Positions 1 to 8,368 of a stretch of DNA of 64,000 bases are shown here, piece after piece; position 1 is the first letter of the stretch; every line of letters starts with the position of its first letter. The DNA comes from Planctomycetota bacterium (GTDB lineage Bacteria > Planctomycetota > SZUA-567 > H5-PLA8): the NCBI GenBank assembly GCA_015075375.1, contig JABTUM010000002.1, positions 405,393-469,392 on the forward strand, written 5' to 3'. The notes below the pieces were generated by a model. The model did not search any database, was not told the DNA's origin, and saw only the letters and a list, made by a program, of their open reading frames with translations. The position numbers and the translations under genes are program-made.

Positions 1-120
1 GGTGGCGACGAGCTGCTTGACCAACGCCACCATGCGTTTGCCTTGGGTGGCTTGGCGAATTTTGGGGATCACACTTAAGGTCAAGCGGTCCAAGGAGGTT
101 AGGGCAGGCGAGGTGTGCAT
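1..120 (-). CDS. Partial hypothetical protein (N-terminal 40 residues)
   Basis: An open minus-strand frame starts with ATG at 120 and runs off the left edge without a stop. It reads MHTSPALTSLDRLTLSVI and continues with a basic, probably helical stretch (KIRQATQGKRMVALVKQLV). I see no strong Shine-Dalgarno sequence upstream. The fragment is too short to place in a family; a mobile-element protein or a regulator is possible. It is reported because the frame is open from a credible ATG to the edge, but an open frame of 40 codons can also arise by chance in GC-rich DNA. Confidence 0.35.
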   Translation of the reverse strand, partial: MHTSPALTSLDRLTLSVIPKIRQATQGKRMVALVKQLVAT

Positions 121-292
121 GGGAGACTTTCTCAGCTTAGTTGAAGCAAGTGGACTAGACCTCCGTCCACCTTACTAGACAGGGTAGGTCTGTGTAAAGC
201 CGTACACTCGATACTTGTAGCGTGTCGTGGAAGGGGCTACCTTGTTGGATAGTGATCGTGGGTTGATTGGGTGACTTGGGCTGAAAGGAGCC

Positions 293-1312
293 ATGGCCAT
301 GCGCGGTACGAGTCTCTTGGTCCTAGCGGGGGTGCTGACGATTTCGTCCGTTGCATCCGCGATGACGCTGGACGATTTGAATCCCGGCACGACGGTGCAC
401 GGTCCGAGCCTGTCTTCGGCGGACTTGAAGGGTAAGGTAGTCTTCGTTGAGTTCTGGGGTACGCGGTGAGGGCCGTGCGTCGCTGGGCTCCCCAGGTTGG
501 CGGAGCTATACAATAAGTACGTAGATCAGGGCTTTCACATCGTAGGTTTGGAATGCCAAGGCAGTGCGAAGGACGCCATCGTCAGCATGGCGCAGGGTAA
601 AGGCGTCAAGTTTCAGCTTACAACCGGCGGTGATCTGCGCGGCGCCAACGTGCGCGGCATCCCTCACGGGTTCCTTTTCGGCGCGGACGGCAAACTGGCC
701 GTCGAAGATCCTCACGGCGCCGAACTCGAGAAAAAAGTCAAAGAGCTGCTGAACGAGACCTCGGCGGCCATGGCCGGTCCGGGACCGTACGCAAAGCTCG
801 CGGCGCAAGCGGCGCAGATCAAGGCCGGCCAAGGGCTGGGTGCTGTGCTCAAGACCTTGCGCACCAAGGTCAACAGCACCGATGCGGCAGAAGCCGGTGA
901 AGCCAAAATGATGTTCGAAGCGCTCGAAGGTGCGGCCAAGCGGCAGCTCGATTCCGCACTGGCGCGCAAGGCGGAAGATCCGGCGGGGAGCCTCAAGAAC
1001 CTCGAGCGCATTTCGCTGCAGTTCGCCGGGGACGAAATCGGCGAGACGGCCAAAAAAGAAGCGCAGACGATGCGCAACGATCCGGCGGTAAAGAAAGAGC
1101 TGGAAGCCGCGGGGGTCTGGTTGCAGATCGAAAAGATGAACGACGCGCTCAAGCCGGTTGCAGGGCAGAAGAATCCCAAGAACGAGCAGTTCCGCCGCGC
1201 GAACGCTGCCGCCATTCAGCAGATGATGGGCGGCTGCCAGATGCTTGTGCAGCGTTATCCCGGCACCAAGGCCGCACAGCAGGCCGAGGACCTGATGAGC
1301 CAGTATAAATAA
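293..1312 (+). CDS. TlpA/thioredoxin-like protein with UGA (probable selenocysteine) at the active site
   Basis: Secreted or periplasmic thiol-disulfide oxidoreductase-like protein of 339 residues if the in-frame TGA at 467-469 (codon 59) is read through. The ATG at 293 follows a GGAG box. The N-terminus is hydrophobic, like a signal peptide (RGTSLLVLAGVLTISSVASA). The redox motif reads F-W-G-T-R-(UGA)-G-P-C, so the stop codon sits exactly where the catalytic Cys of WCxxC/CGPC is expected; the resolving Cys is kept. Downstream, LPRLAELYNKY and the cis-proline region (RGIPHGFLF) match a redoxin fold, followed by a helical, Lys/Ala-rich C-terminal half of about 170 residues of unknown role. The frame stays open for 280 codons after the TGA, which argues against an old pseudogene. 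If the TGA is not recoded, the alternatives are a TTG start at 497 or a recent nonsense mutation or base error (TGC to TGA). Confidence 0.75.
467..502 (+). promoter_or_regulatory. Candidate bacterial SECIS element after the UGA
   Basis: Directly after the in-frame TGA (467-469) a hairpin can form: upper stem 483-487 (CTGGG) with 491-495 (CCCAG), lower stem 478-481 with 499-502 across a 1x3 internal loop. The apical loop starts 18 nt after the UGA, inside the window known for bacterial SECIS elements. If the top G-C pair is opened, the loop starts with G (GCTCC), as in known bSECIS loops. Folding was done by eye; SelB recognition is inferred. Confidence 0.5.
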
Positions 1313-1337
1313 ACATAGAGGCCGTGGGACGATCGGG

Positions 1338-1368
1338 AAGGCCGCCTTCGGGCGGCCTTCTTTTTTTC
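1338..1368 (+). terminator. Intrinsic terminator after the thioredoxin-like gene
   Basis: Perfect stem AAGGCCGCC / GGCGGCCTT around a TTCG tetraloop (1338-1359), followed by a run of Ts. It lies 25 nt after the stop at 1312 and separates this gene from the next one. Confidence 0.9.
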
Positions 1369-1461
1369 GATCCGCAGCCTTCTGGTGACAAGCGCATGGG
1401 GATTGAGTAGCATCCCAGAGCTGTAGCACTTGGCTTGGCTGCGATTCCAGAGGGTTCAAGC

Positions 1462-2499
1462 GTGGCGTTGCCGGTTGCATGCGTTTGCGGACACGAATGG
1501 CCGGATCTCACCGGATTCGAAGGTATCGTCGTCAGCTGTCCGAAGTGCGCGAATAAGCTGCGGGTGCCGGGCAAGCCGGCCACGGCGGCGATTCCGGCGC
1601 CGGCGCCCGTTCACGTTTCCGAGCCGGCTCCCGAGCCGGCCGAGCCCGCGTCCGATACGACGGAAGAGACCGCTTCGCCGCACGGTTCGGGACGGCACAA
1701 CGCCTTCGGGAGCACCGCCGGAAGCCGTACCGTGCAGTCGCCCAACGCCGATAAATTCAAAGGGCTGGCGCCGCCCAAAATGGCCTGGAAGGCCAAACCC
1801 AAGGCGGCCGTACAGGAAGACCAGAAAGACACGCGCCTGATCTGCCGCAAGCAACTCGGCCATCTCACGCTGCTTCTGCGCACCGACCCGAAGTACCAGT
1901 CGCGGGCCATGGAACTGCTGCAATTCGTCAGCGAACTGGTGAACGCCGAGGGCGATTATCCCGAGGATTTTCGCTTCGTCTTCAACTGGTTCGTGCTGGG
2001 TGTGCAGCCGCGAGTGGACGAGCGCATTCTGTGCGCGCCCAACTTTTCACGCAACCCGTTCGACGACCTGATCGACGACCTGACCAAGGTTTTCGATGTG
2101 ACCGCGGCGCAGCAGGAGGCCGTGGATCTGGCGCAGGTGCGCAAGCCGATGCCGAGCCTGTTCACCGACGAAATCCGGGTCGCGCGCGGGTGCCTCGATT
2201 ACAAGCTGGTGCGGTTGTTCCGGAAAGACTTTCCCGCTCCGGGCAAGTCGGGCTGGCAGGTCGGCCCCGGCGATCCGGCCGATATCAAGCGCGTCGAAGC
2301 CGATCCGCGGCGCTGGGAGGTCATGCCCGCGTTTCGCTTGCTCGATTTGCGCCCCAAGCTCGTGAATTACCTGCTCATGCCGGTGGGTTTTCAGGTCGAT
2401 TTCGACGGCGAGCATGTGCGCCAGATCGTCAATGCCAACGGGTCGATCGCTTGGTCGCCTAAGGCGATTACCGAAGATGGACCGCAGGAAGATTCATAG
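1462..2499 (+). CDS. Hypothetical protein with N-terminal zinc ribbon
   Basis: Protein of 345 residues, unknown function. The GTG at 1462 is chosen because an AGAGGG box lies 7 nt upstream; a TTG at 1435 is possible. The N-terminus has a CxC-x17-CxxC zinc-ribbon-like motif (ACVCGHEW ... SCPKCANKLRV), as seen in many planctomycete cytoplasmic proteins. A Pro/Ala/Glu-rich linker of about 80 residues follows, then a folded domain of about 220 residues (starting near DTRLICRKQLGHLTLLL) that I do not recognise. No membrane segment. It is preceded by a terminator and ends convergently with the kinase gene; the two stop regions overlap by 6 nt. Confidence 0.7.
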   Translation: MALPVACVCGHEWPDLTGFEGIVVSCPKCANKLRVPGKPATAAIPAPAPVHVSEPAPEPAEPASDTTEETASPHGSGRHNAFGSTAGSRTVQSPNADKFKGLAPPKMAWKAKPKAAVQEDQKDTRLICRKQLGHLTLLLRTDPKYQSRAMELLQFVSELVNAEGDYPEDFRFVFNWFVLGVQPRVDERILCAPNFSRNPFDDLIDDLTKVFDVTAAQQEAVDLAQVRKPMPSLFTDEIRVARGCLDYKLVRLFRKDFPAPGKSGWQVGPGDPADIKRVEADPRRWEVMPAFRLLDLRPKLVNYLLMPVGFQVDFDGEHVRQIVNANGSIAWSPKAITEDGPQEDS

Positions 2500-3732
2500 G
2501 TATCCCGACCGTTCCACCAGCCAGTACGCCGCCAGCGCCAGCAGCCCCGCGCGTCCTAAGCAACCCGCTCGCTTGCTCCGTTCGCGCGCTTGAAGCCGTT
2601 CCGGCGCCACGCCCGGAGGAAGGACCACCGAGCGGTTCGCGTCCAATCCGGCATGCAGCGGGGCTTCGCCGCGCTGAAGCCGTTCCAGGTCTGCGAGGAG
2701 GTCGGTGGCGCTGGCGTAGCGATCGGCCGCGTTCTTCGCCATCAGCTTGGTGACGACGGCCACGATGCCGCCGCTCAGCGCGGGATTGGCATCCTTCGGA
2801 TTCGTAAGCTTACCGCGGACGTGGGCCTCCATGAGTTGCCCCGCGGAATGGGCCTCAAAGGGCGTGCGGCCCGTCAGCGTGTGGTACAGCGTCGCGCCCA
2901 AACTATAGAGGTCCGCGCGGTGGTCGATGGGCTTCTGCCCCAGCGCCTGTTCGGGCGACAGATAGTGCGGCGTGCCCACCACTTGGCCCGTCAGGGTCAA
3001 TTCCGAGCCGTCCTCGAGCGATTTGGCCAGTCCCAGGTCGCAAAGCTTGGCGAGGTTGTTTTCGGCCAGCAGCACGTTATCGGGCTTTACGTCCCGATGC
3101 ACCAGGCCCTGCGCGTGCGCGTGTTCCAGCGCTCGCGTCAAACCGACGGCCACCTGGAGCGCTTCGGCCTCGTCGAGCTTTCCCAGCCGCGCGATGCGAG
3201 CGTCCAGGGATTCGCCTTCGACGTACTCCATCTCGAGGAACTGGACCCCGTTCAGGACGCCGGCATCGTAGGTCTTGACCAGGTTGGGATGTTCGAGCTG
3301 CCCGGCCAAGCGCAATTCGCGCTGGAAGCGTTCCAGGTTTTCGCGTTCGAGGTTCTTGTTGCGCCCCAGCACCTTCAGGGCGACGACGCGTTCGGCAAGG
3401 ACGTGTTTGGCTTTGTAGACATCGCCCATCCGGCCGCGCCCCAGGCGTTCGAGCAGCCGGTAGTCGCCGAAGCGTTCCATGGGCAGTTTTTTGTCGGCGT
3501 CGGCCATCCGGCGCCTGCGCTGCTCGGCCAGGATCCGTTTGACGCCTTCGGCATCCAACACGCGCGCTTTGACGAGCAAGTCGCCCAAGCGCGTGCGGTC
3601 GCCGCGGCGTTTAAGGTACCACTGCTGTTCGACGGCTTCTTTCAGTTGGGCTTCGGTAATCAGGCTCAATTCGACGGCCAGTTCACCGAAACGGTGGGGT
3701 TGGGGCGGGGTTTCATCGGGGCCAGGCAGCAT
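2494..3732 (-). CDS. Ser/Thr protein kinase with N-terminal MshEN-like domain
   Basis: Hanks-type kinase of about 412 residues. The ATG at 3732 is preceded by GGGAG at 5 nt; the frame extends upstream to 3798 without a better start. The first ~70 residues (FGELAVELSLITEAQLKEAVEQQ ... LGDLLVKARVLDAEGVKRIL) resemble two half-repeats of the MshEN/GspE N-terminal fold. The kinase domain follows: Gly loop GRGRMGDVYKA, VALKVL lysine, catalytic HRDVKPDN, CDLG in place of DFG (common in this subfamily), TPHYLSPEQ activation/APE region. The C-terminus ends in a short hydrophobic segment (GRAGLLALAAYWLV), probably a tail anchor, so unlike the other two kinases here it has no extracytoplasmic sensor. 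Substrates are unknown. Confidence 0.9.
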   Translation of the reverse strand: MLPGPDETPPQPHRFGELAVELSLITEAQLKEAVEQQWYLKRRGDRTRLGDLLVKARVLDAEGVKRILAEQRRRRMADADKKLPMERFGDYRLLERLGRGRMGDVYKAKHVLAERVVALKVLGRNKNLERENLERFQRELRLAGQLEHPNLVKTYDAGVLNGVQFLEMEYVEGESLDARIARLGKLDEAEALQVAVGLTRALEHAHAQGLVHRDVKPDNVLLAENNLAKLCDLGLAKSLEDGSELTLTGQVVGTPHYLSPEQALGQKPIDHRADLYSLGATLYHTLTGRTPFEAHSAGQLMEAHVRGKLTNPKDANPALSGGIVAVVTKLMAKNAADRYASATDLLADLERLQRGEAPLHAGLDANRSVVLPPGVAPERLQARERSKRAGCLGRAGLLALAAYWLVERSGYL

Positions 3733-3831
3733 GGGCACTCCCGTGGAGGCCAACGAAACGCAGAGCGTATCAGACAGGCAGACGAGGCCAATAGGCAAAC
3801 GATTCGAGCCGCTTCCGGTTGGTGCGCCGCA

Positions 3832-3860
3832 AAATAAAGGGGGCCGCGCTGAGCGGCCCC
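3832..3860 (-). terminator. Intrinsic terminator of the ThuA-like gene
   Basis: Perfect 8-bp stem GGGGCCGC / GCGGCCCC at 3840-3860 with a 5-nt loop; read on the minus strand it is followed by CTTTATTTTG. It lies just beyond the stop of the minus-strand gene ending at 3891. Confidence 0.8.
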
Positions 3861-3890
3861 GTACGGTAAAGCGGCAGGGCCATCACCGGA

Positions 3891-4568
3891 TTAGTCTTTG
3901 GCCAGTTCCTCAGCCTTCGCCGCCCACAAAAAACCCCGCGCGCAGATGCGCTTCGGTTCGGGCTTCTGCAAGACGTCCGCCTTATGCCCCAGTGCGCAAT
4001 AGAAAACGCGCCCTTGGCCGTAATACTTCGTCCAGACTTGCGGCATGTCCACCGGGCCGTTGGGGCTGTGCGGGCCGTCGGCCACGGGAAAGCGCGTGAC
4101 CGCCTGGACCTTGATCGCCGGATCGATGTGCATGTAGTACTGTTCGCTGCTGACTTCGAAGTCGCTCATCCCGCGCGTGATGAAATGGTTGGGATCGGTG
4201 ATCTTCACCGTGTACTTCGTGCCGTCGTTACCCGGGTGCGCCACCCACTGCCCGCCGGTCATCCACTGGTAACCGGTGTTGTTGCGGAAGCTGTCGCACA
4301 TGCCGCCGTGGCAGCCGCCGATGCCGACGCCCGCTTCCACGGCCTTCAACAACGCGCTCTCCTGTTCGCCCGTGATCGAGCCCATCGTCCAGACCGGGAC
4401 GATCAGGTTGAGTTGTTTAAGCTTTTCGAGATCCTTCAGCGAATCGAGGGTCTCCGACATCTCGACGCCAAAGCCGTAATCCTTAAGGATGCTTTCAAAC
4501 AGCTTGGCGACGAGGTCCGGCTCATGCCCCTTCCAGCCCCCGAAGACGACCAATGCGCGCTTACTCAT
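3891..4568 (-). CDS. ThuA-like domain protein
   Basis: Protein of 225 residues matching the ThuA (trehalose-utilisation-like, class I glutamine-amidotransferase fold) family. Visible landmarks: N-terminal beta strand and turn ALVVFGGWKGHEP, the elbow region GIGGCHGGMCDSF, then HPGNDGTKYTV and a C-terminal VFYCALGHKADV strand typical of the family, followed by RGFLWAAK. There is no signal peptide, so it is cytoplasmic. ATG at 4568 with a GGAG box about 9 nt upstream. ThuA-like proteins often occur near sugar catabolism genes in planctomycetes; the precise reaction is unknown. It is a single-gene unit with its own terminator. Confidence 0.85.
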   Translation of the reverse strand: MSKRALVVFGGWKGHEPDLVAKLFESILKDYGFGVEMSETLDSLKDLEKLKQLNLIVPVWTMGSITGEQESALLKAVEAGVGIGGCHGGMCDSFRNNTGYQWMTGGQWVAHPGNDGTKYTVKITDPNHFITRGMSDFEVSSEQYYMHIDPAIKVQAVTRFPVADGPHSPNGPVDMPQVWTKYYGQGRVFYCALGHKADVLQKPEPKRICARGFLWAAKAEELAKD

Positions 4569-4853
4569 GATTTAAGCTCCTCGTGAAAGTGGCCTGATCC
4601 TTGCGCAACGATAGAACCACTGACCATTTACGGCAATCGCAGGTCAATCGGACAACAGCCCCTTTGGCGCATTCTTCGACGCCTGTTCGATCTGCGAACG
4701 CACGCGTGCAGCACCTGAGTGGCGTGACGCTCGGAGGCAGGAAGTTCACCTCTTGTCCCGTCATTTGCTTATTCGTGAACCCAACAAGCAGGCGGTAAAA
4801 CGGTTGGATTGGGATCGGAACTATTTTTCACCCCAAACGGGAGAGTGGGCGTC

Positions 4854-7826
4854 ATGCGCATGAGCAAGACGGCTGGAGCTATGAGCTGGATCCTGGCGGT
4901 GGCGGCGTTGGCGGGCGCCTTGGAGGCGCACGAACACGCGGCCACCTGTTCGTGCGGCTGGTCGTTCGAAACCAACCGCTACGACTTCGAAGGGTCCGTG
5001 GTTGGGAAGCGCGGCGTAAATCTGCTGAACGGGAACAGCGTCGCGCGCTTCAGCAAAACGCCGCCGTCGCTGCCCACACCCGAAAACAATCGCGGCGTGA
5101 CGGTCAACTACTTCATCAACTTGACCTCCAGCGGGGTGGGAAACCTCACGCACGTGGGCCAGACGCTGGAGCCGATCGACGAATCGCTGTATCTGGGCGT
5201 GGGAACCACCGCGGACACCATCGCGCGCGCGGTGGAATCGTGGAACGTGGCCTGCGGCATCAACCTGGTGCGCGTCTTCAACCATACTCAGGCGCAGATG
5301 AAGATCGGCGAGCGGACGCTGCCAGGCAGCACCGTCGGGTTGGGCGGCTTCACCGCGTCTTCGCAGGGTCAGGGCTTTTTCATCACCGGCGGCTTCGTGC
5401 AGTTGGACAAGGAGGTTACCACCGCGGGCACCTGGACCACCAACTTCCTGCTGACCGTAACGGCGCACGAGATCGGGCACGCCATCGGCCTGCAGCACAC
5501 GAACATCAGTTCGCTGATGTTTCCCTCCGTCGGCGCGATCGTAGGTCCGGCGCAGGACGAGATGTGGTGGACGCAGGCGGGACTGTACGGGCGCGCGCAG
5601 CCTTCGATCCTGAACGCGGTGGATAACAGCGGCCAAGTCACCGTCTCGATGCGCAAGGTCGCGCAGCAGATGACCGGCACCACCAGCGACCAGACCTTCC
5701 AGGGCAGCGCGCCGGCGCCCTTTGGGCCGGGCGTGGGCACCGGCGCCCTCACGCAGAACAACGTCCTTCGCTACGAACTGCAGCGCAAACTGGATGGCCA
5801 GGCCGACGGCACCTACGTAACGGTGAATAACAACATCCAGGCCGGCGGCGGAAACAACGCCAACCCCTCCGTGGCGCTGGCCTCGAATACGTTTACCGCG
5901 GTGGACATGTCCGTACCGGCCAGCGGCAACTACCGTTACCGGTATCGCGCGGTTTACGAGAACAGCGGGAACGATACCTTCAGCGCGGAACGCCTGGTCG
6001 CGGTGACGGTCGTGGATGCTACACGTCCGGTGGCCAATAACGACATGTACGCGGTTGCGGAGGACGGGTTCCTGATCGTTAATTCCGCCACAGGCGTGCT
6101 GAACAACGACGATGCAAAAACCTTTACGCTGACAGCCGTGCTCGTCAACGACGTTCAGAACGGAGACCTGACCCTTAACGCCGATGGTTCGTTCACGTAC
6201 GACCCCGATCCCAACTTCTTCGGCAACGACACCTTCACCTATTTCGCCCAGAACGACAACATACCCGTGGATATGTCGATGATGGCCACCGTGACCATCA
6301 TGGTTAACTCCGTCAACGATGCGCCCGTGACCACGGACTGGTTCATGAACATCCAGGAAGACACGTCGGCCTCTGACAGCCTGTCGGTGGCGGTAACCGA
6401 TCCGGACGGCGCACCGCCCGCGTATGCACTGCTGAACGACGTGGACAACGGAACCTTGACCTTCAACTCGGCGACAGGAGCATTCTCTTACACACCGGAC
6501 ACCGAGTTCAGCGGGATGGATTCGTTCGACTGGCGCGCCAACGACGGAAACGCGAACTCGAACACCTCCACGGTTTGGATCAGCGTCACGCCGGTCAACG
6601 ATAATCCCTTTGCGGTCATTTCGGCGCCGGCCAGCGGCACCGTCACGGTGATGGTGGACGAGGTGGTGAACTTTGCCGGAGCCGGTTCCAGCGACGACGA
6701 CGGCACGGTGGACATCTTCCATTGGGATTTCGCGGACGGCGATACCGCGGACATTTCCAGCGGCACCAGTGCCATCGGAGCCACGACGCACGCGTTCGAC
6801 ACCCCTGGATCCTATGTCGTTACGCTTGTCGTCGAGGACAACGACCAAGGCTTGAGCGCAGCCGATACCGTGACCATCGAGGTCATCGGCGGGGCCGGCG
6901 ACGCCAACTTGGCGCTTACGAAGGGCACACTGACCATTAACCATGCCAAGCCCAATGCCGATATCCTCATCCTTCAAGGGGTCATCAACCCGGGCCAACT
7001 TCCGGCCAATCTGGGCGGCTTGGTGGTCGCCTTGACGCTCAACGGCACGCCGTACGGACCGGTCGGGGCCCTGGATGCCGCGGGGAAATTTGTTTCGCCG
7101 GCCGGCTCGTCCCCGATGGGGACCTATTCGATCGCGGCCAAGGGCGGGAAATTCTCCTTCACCCTCAAGCTGGCCGACTTGGCGGATATTGTAGGCATCT
7201 CGAACGCCACCTTTATTAACACAAACGTGCTCGACATCGGTTTGAACCTCTCGCGCGTTTCTCCTGCCTTCGACATGGATTTCGTTGCGCAGCCGGAATT
7301 CACGGTGACGTCTACGGTGAACAAGTCGGCCAAGGGGACTTTTGCGTTGACTAAAAACCGGTTGCTTTCGGGCGCCTTCCTGGCGACGAAGGCCTCGGTG
7401 AAAGAAGTGGCCGGCGGGCACACCTTCGTGCTGAGCGGATTCCTGACGCCCGGCGGCGGCGCGGCGACGAGCTTGAATCTGGGAGGAAACGGGATCGACC
7501 TTACCATCGATGGCGACTCGTTTAACATTCCTCCCAGTGCGCTGAACATCAGCGGTGCGGGGACGACAGCTGTCTTCAGCCTGAATACCAAAGCGATCAC
7601 GAAGCCGCCGGAAGCGGCGAAGTTCCAGATCAGCAATTCGAAAAAGACGTTTGCCTTGACGACGACCGCGCTGGCTACCGGTGTGCCAACGGCCGGCGGT
7701 GCAACCGCCTACGACGTGCCGGTGATGGTCGAGATCGAGATCGCGAGCGGCGATGTGGTGTCTTTTGATGCGACGGTGACGATAGTTCGTACGACGAATA
7801 CGGCTACGTCTTGGAAGGGAAGGTAG
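4854..7826 (+). CDS. Secreted matrixin-type metalloprotease with cadherin-like and PKD modules
   Basis: Protein of 990 residues. ATG at 4854 is preceded by GGGAGAG at 8 nt (the frame is open from a TTG at 4809). Signal peptide: MSWILAVAALAGALEA. The catalytic domain contains the metzincin zinc motif HEIGHAIGLQH (residues 205-215) and a Met-turn-like SSLMFPS, as in M10/M43-like matrixins. After it come a beta-rich segment, two consecutive cadherin-like/VCBS-type repeats (each with NNDDA or AVTDPDG, 'NGxLTxNxxxGxFxYxPDxxFxGxDxFxY'), a PKD domain (WDFADGD ... HAFDTPGSYVVTLVVEDN) and a C-terminal ~300-residue beta-rich region with two similar halves (TKGTLTINHAK, TKNRLLSGAF). The tandem beta modules suggest surface display or binding of proteins or polysaccharide. 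I see no sorting signal at the C-terminus. Confidence 0.85.
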   Translation: MRMSKTAGAMSWILAVAALAGALEAHEHAATCSCGWSFETNRYDFEGSVVGKRGVNLLNGNSVARFSKTPPSLPTPENNRGVTVNYFINLTSSGVGNLTHVGQTLEPIDESLYLGVGTTADTIARAVESWNVACGINLVRVFNHTQAQMKIGERTLPGSTVGLGGFTASSQGQGFFITGGFVQLDKEVTTAGTWTTNFLLTVTAHEIGHAIGLQHTNISSLMFPSVGAIVGPAQDEMWWTQAGLYGRAQPSILNAVDNSGQVTVSMRKVAQQMTGTTSDQTFQGSAPAPFGPGVGTGALTQNNVLRYELQRKLDGQADGTYVTVNNNIQAGGGNNANPSVALASNTFTAVDMSVPASGNYRYRYRAVYENSGNDTFSAERLVAVTVVDATRPVANNDMYAVAEDGFLIVNSATGVLNNDDAKTFTLTAVLVNDVQNGDLTLNADGSFTYDPDPNFFGNDTFTYFAQNDNIPVDMSMMATVTIMVNSVNDAPVTTDWFMNIQEDTSASDSLSVAVTDPDGAPPAYALLNDVDNGTLTFNSATGAFSYTPDTEFSGMDSFDWRANDGNANSNTSTVWISVTPVNDNPFAVISAPASGTVTVMVDEVVNFAGAGSSDDDGTVDIFHWDFADGDTADISSGTSAIGATTHAFDTPGSYVVTLVVEDNDQGLSAADTVTIEVIGGAGDANLALTKGTLTINHAKPNADILILQGVINPGQLPANLGGLVVALTLNGTPYGPVGALDAAGKFVSPAGSSPMGTYSIAAKGGKFSFTLKLADLADIVGISNATFINTNVLDIGLNLSRVSPAFDMDFVAQPEFTVTSTVNKSAKGTFALTKNRLLSGAFLATKASVKEVAGGHTFVLSGFLTPGGGAATSLNLGGNGIDLTIDGDSFNIPPSALNISGAGTTAVFSLNTKAITKPPEAAKFQISNSKKTFALTTTALATGVPTAGGATAYDVPVMVEIEIASGDVVSFDATVTIVRTTNTATSWKGR

Positions 7827-7976
7827 GAGGGGGCGAGTGCTGTCTCTGCCGAATAAACTCCTGGCCGTGCGGCGTAAAGAATCGCCGTACGGCCAAATTA
7901 TTTCACGTATTTGTGTAATACAAACTCCCTTGCTTGGTTCAGGTATACCTAAAGGGAGCCGGGCAGGAGAATCGCC

Positions 7977-8324
7977 ATGTACTTCGACGGCAAAGACTGG
8001 CGTCCCGGAGAGCCGCCGCCGTGGCATGCGCCGCGCGAGGCCAGTCATTTCGGGAAAAGCGCCGCGCTCGTCGCGCTGCTCGCCCTCGTGCCGCTGCTGG
8101 TATTGCTGGGATGGACCTTTAGCGCCGCGCCGGATGCGCCGGAGAGTTTGACCGTGCGCGGCTTCACGGCCGCTGCGGCGATGGTGTTCATGGGGTGGTC
8201 GGGTTGGCTGGCGTATCGAGCGTACGACGTCCACGAACAAGACCACTGGCCCGCGGCCGCGCTGATGACCTTGGGCGTGGAAGCTTGTTTGGTGCTCCTC
8301 GTTTTCCTCGGAGCGCTGGCCTAA
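7977..8324 (+). CDS. Small membrane protein, unknown function
   Basis: Protein of 115 residues with three predicted membrane segments (ALVALLALVPLLVLLGW, GFTAAAAMVFMGWSGWLAY, ALMTLGVEACLVLLVFLGA). The cytosolic N-terminus is short and Trp/Pro-rich (YFDGKDWRPGEPPPWHAP). ATG at 7977 has GGAGAA about 6 nt upstream. It lies 44 nt before the aminotransferase gene and may be cotranscribed with it. No family recognised. Confidence 0.75.
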   Translation: MYFDGKDWRPGEPPPWHAPREASHFGKSAALVALLALVPLLVLLGWTFSAAPDAPESLTVRGFTAAAAMVFMGWSGWLAYRAYDVHEQDHWPAAALMTLGVEACLVLLVFLGALA

Positions 8325-8368
8325 CGTTTCATCCGCGTTACACTCCGTCCAGCTTGAGGAGGTAGCGC

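Noticed and set aside
293..1312. Reading the first gene as a pseudogene with a nonsense mutation
   Set aside because: The stop lies precisely at a catalytic Cys codon, is UGA (the Sec codon), is followed by a SECIS-like hairpin, and the frame stays intact for 280 codons. A sequencing error remains possible and is named as the refuting result.
4821..8246. 1141-codon minus-strand open frame opposite the metalloprotease gene
   Set aside because: Arg/His-rich shadow frame; the plus strand holds a signal peptide, HExxH motif and recognisable domains.
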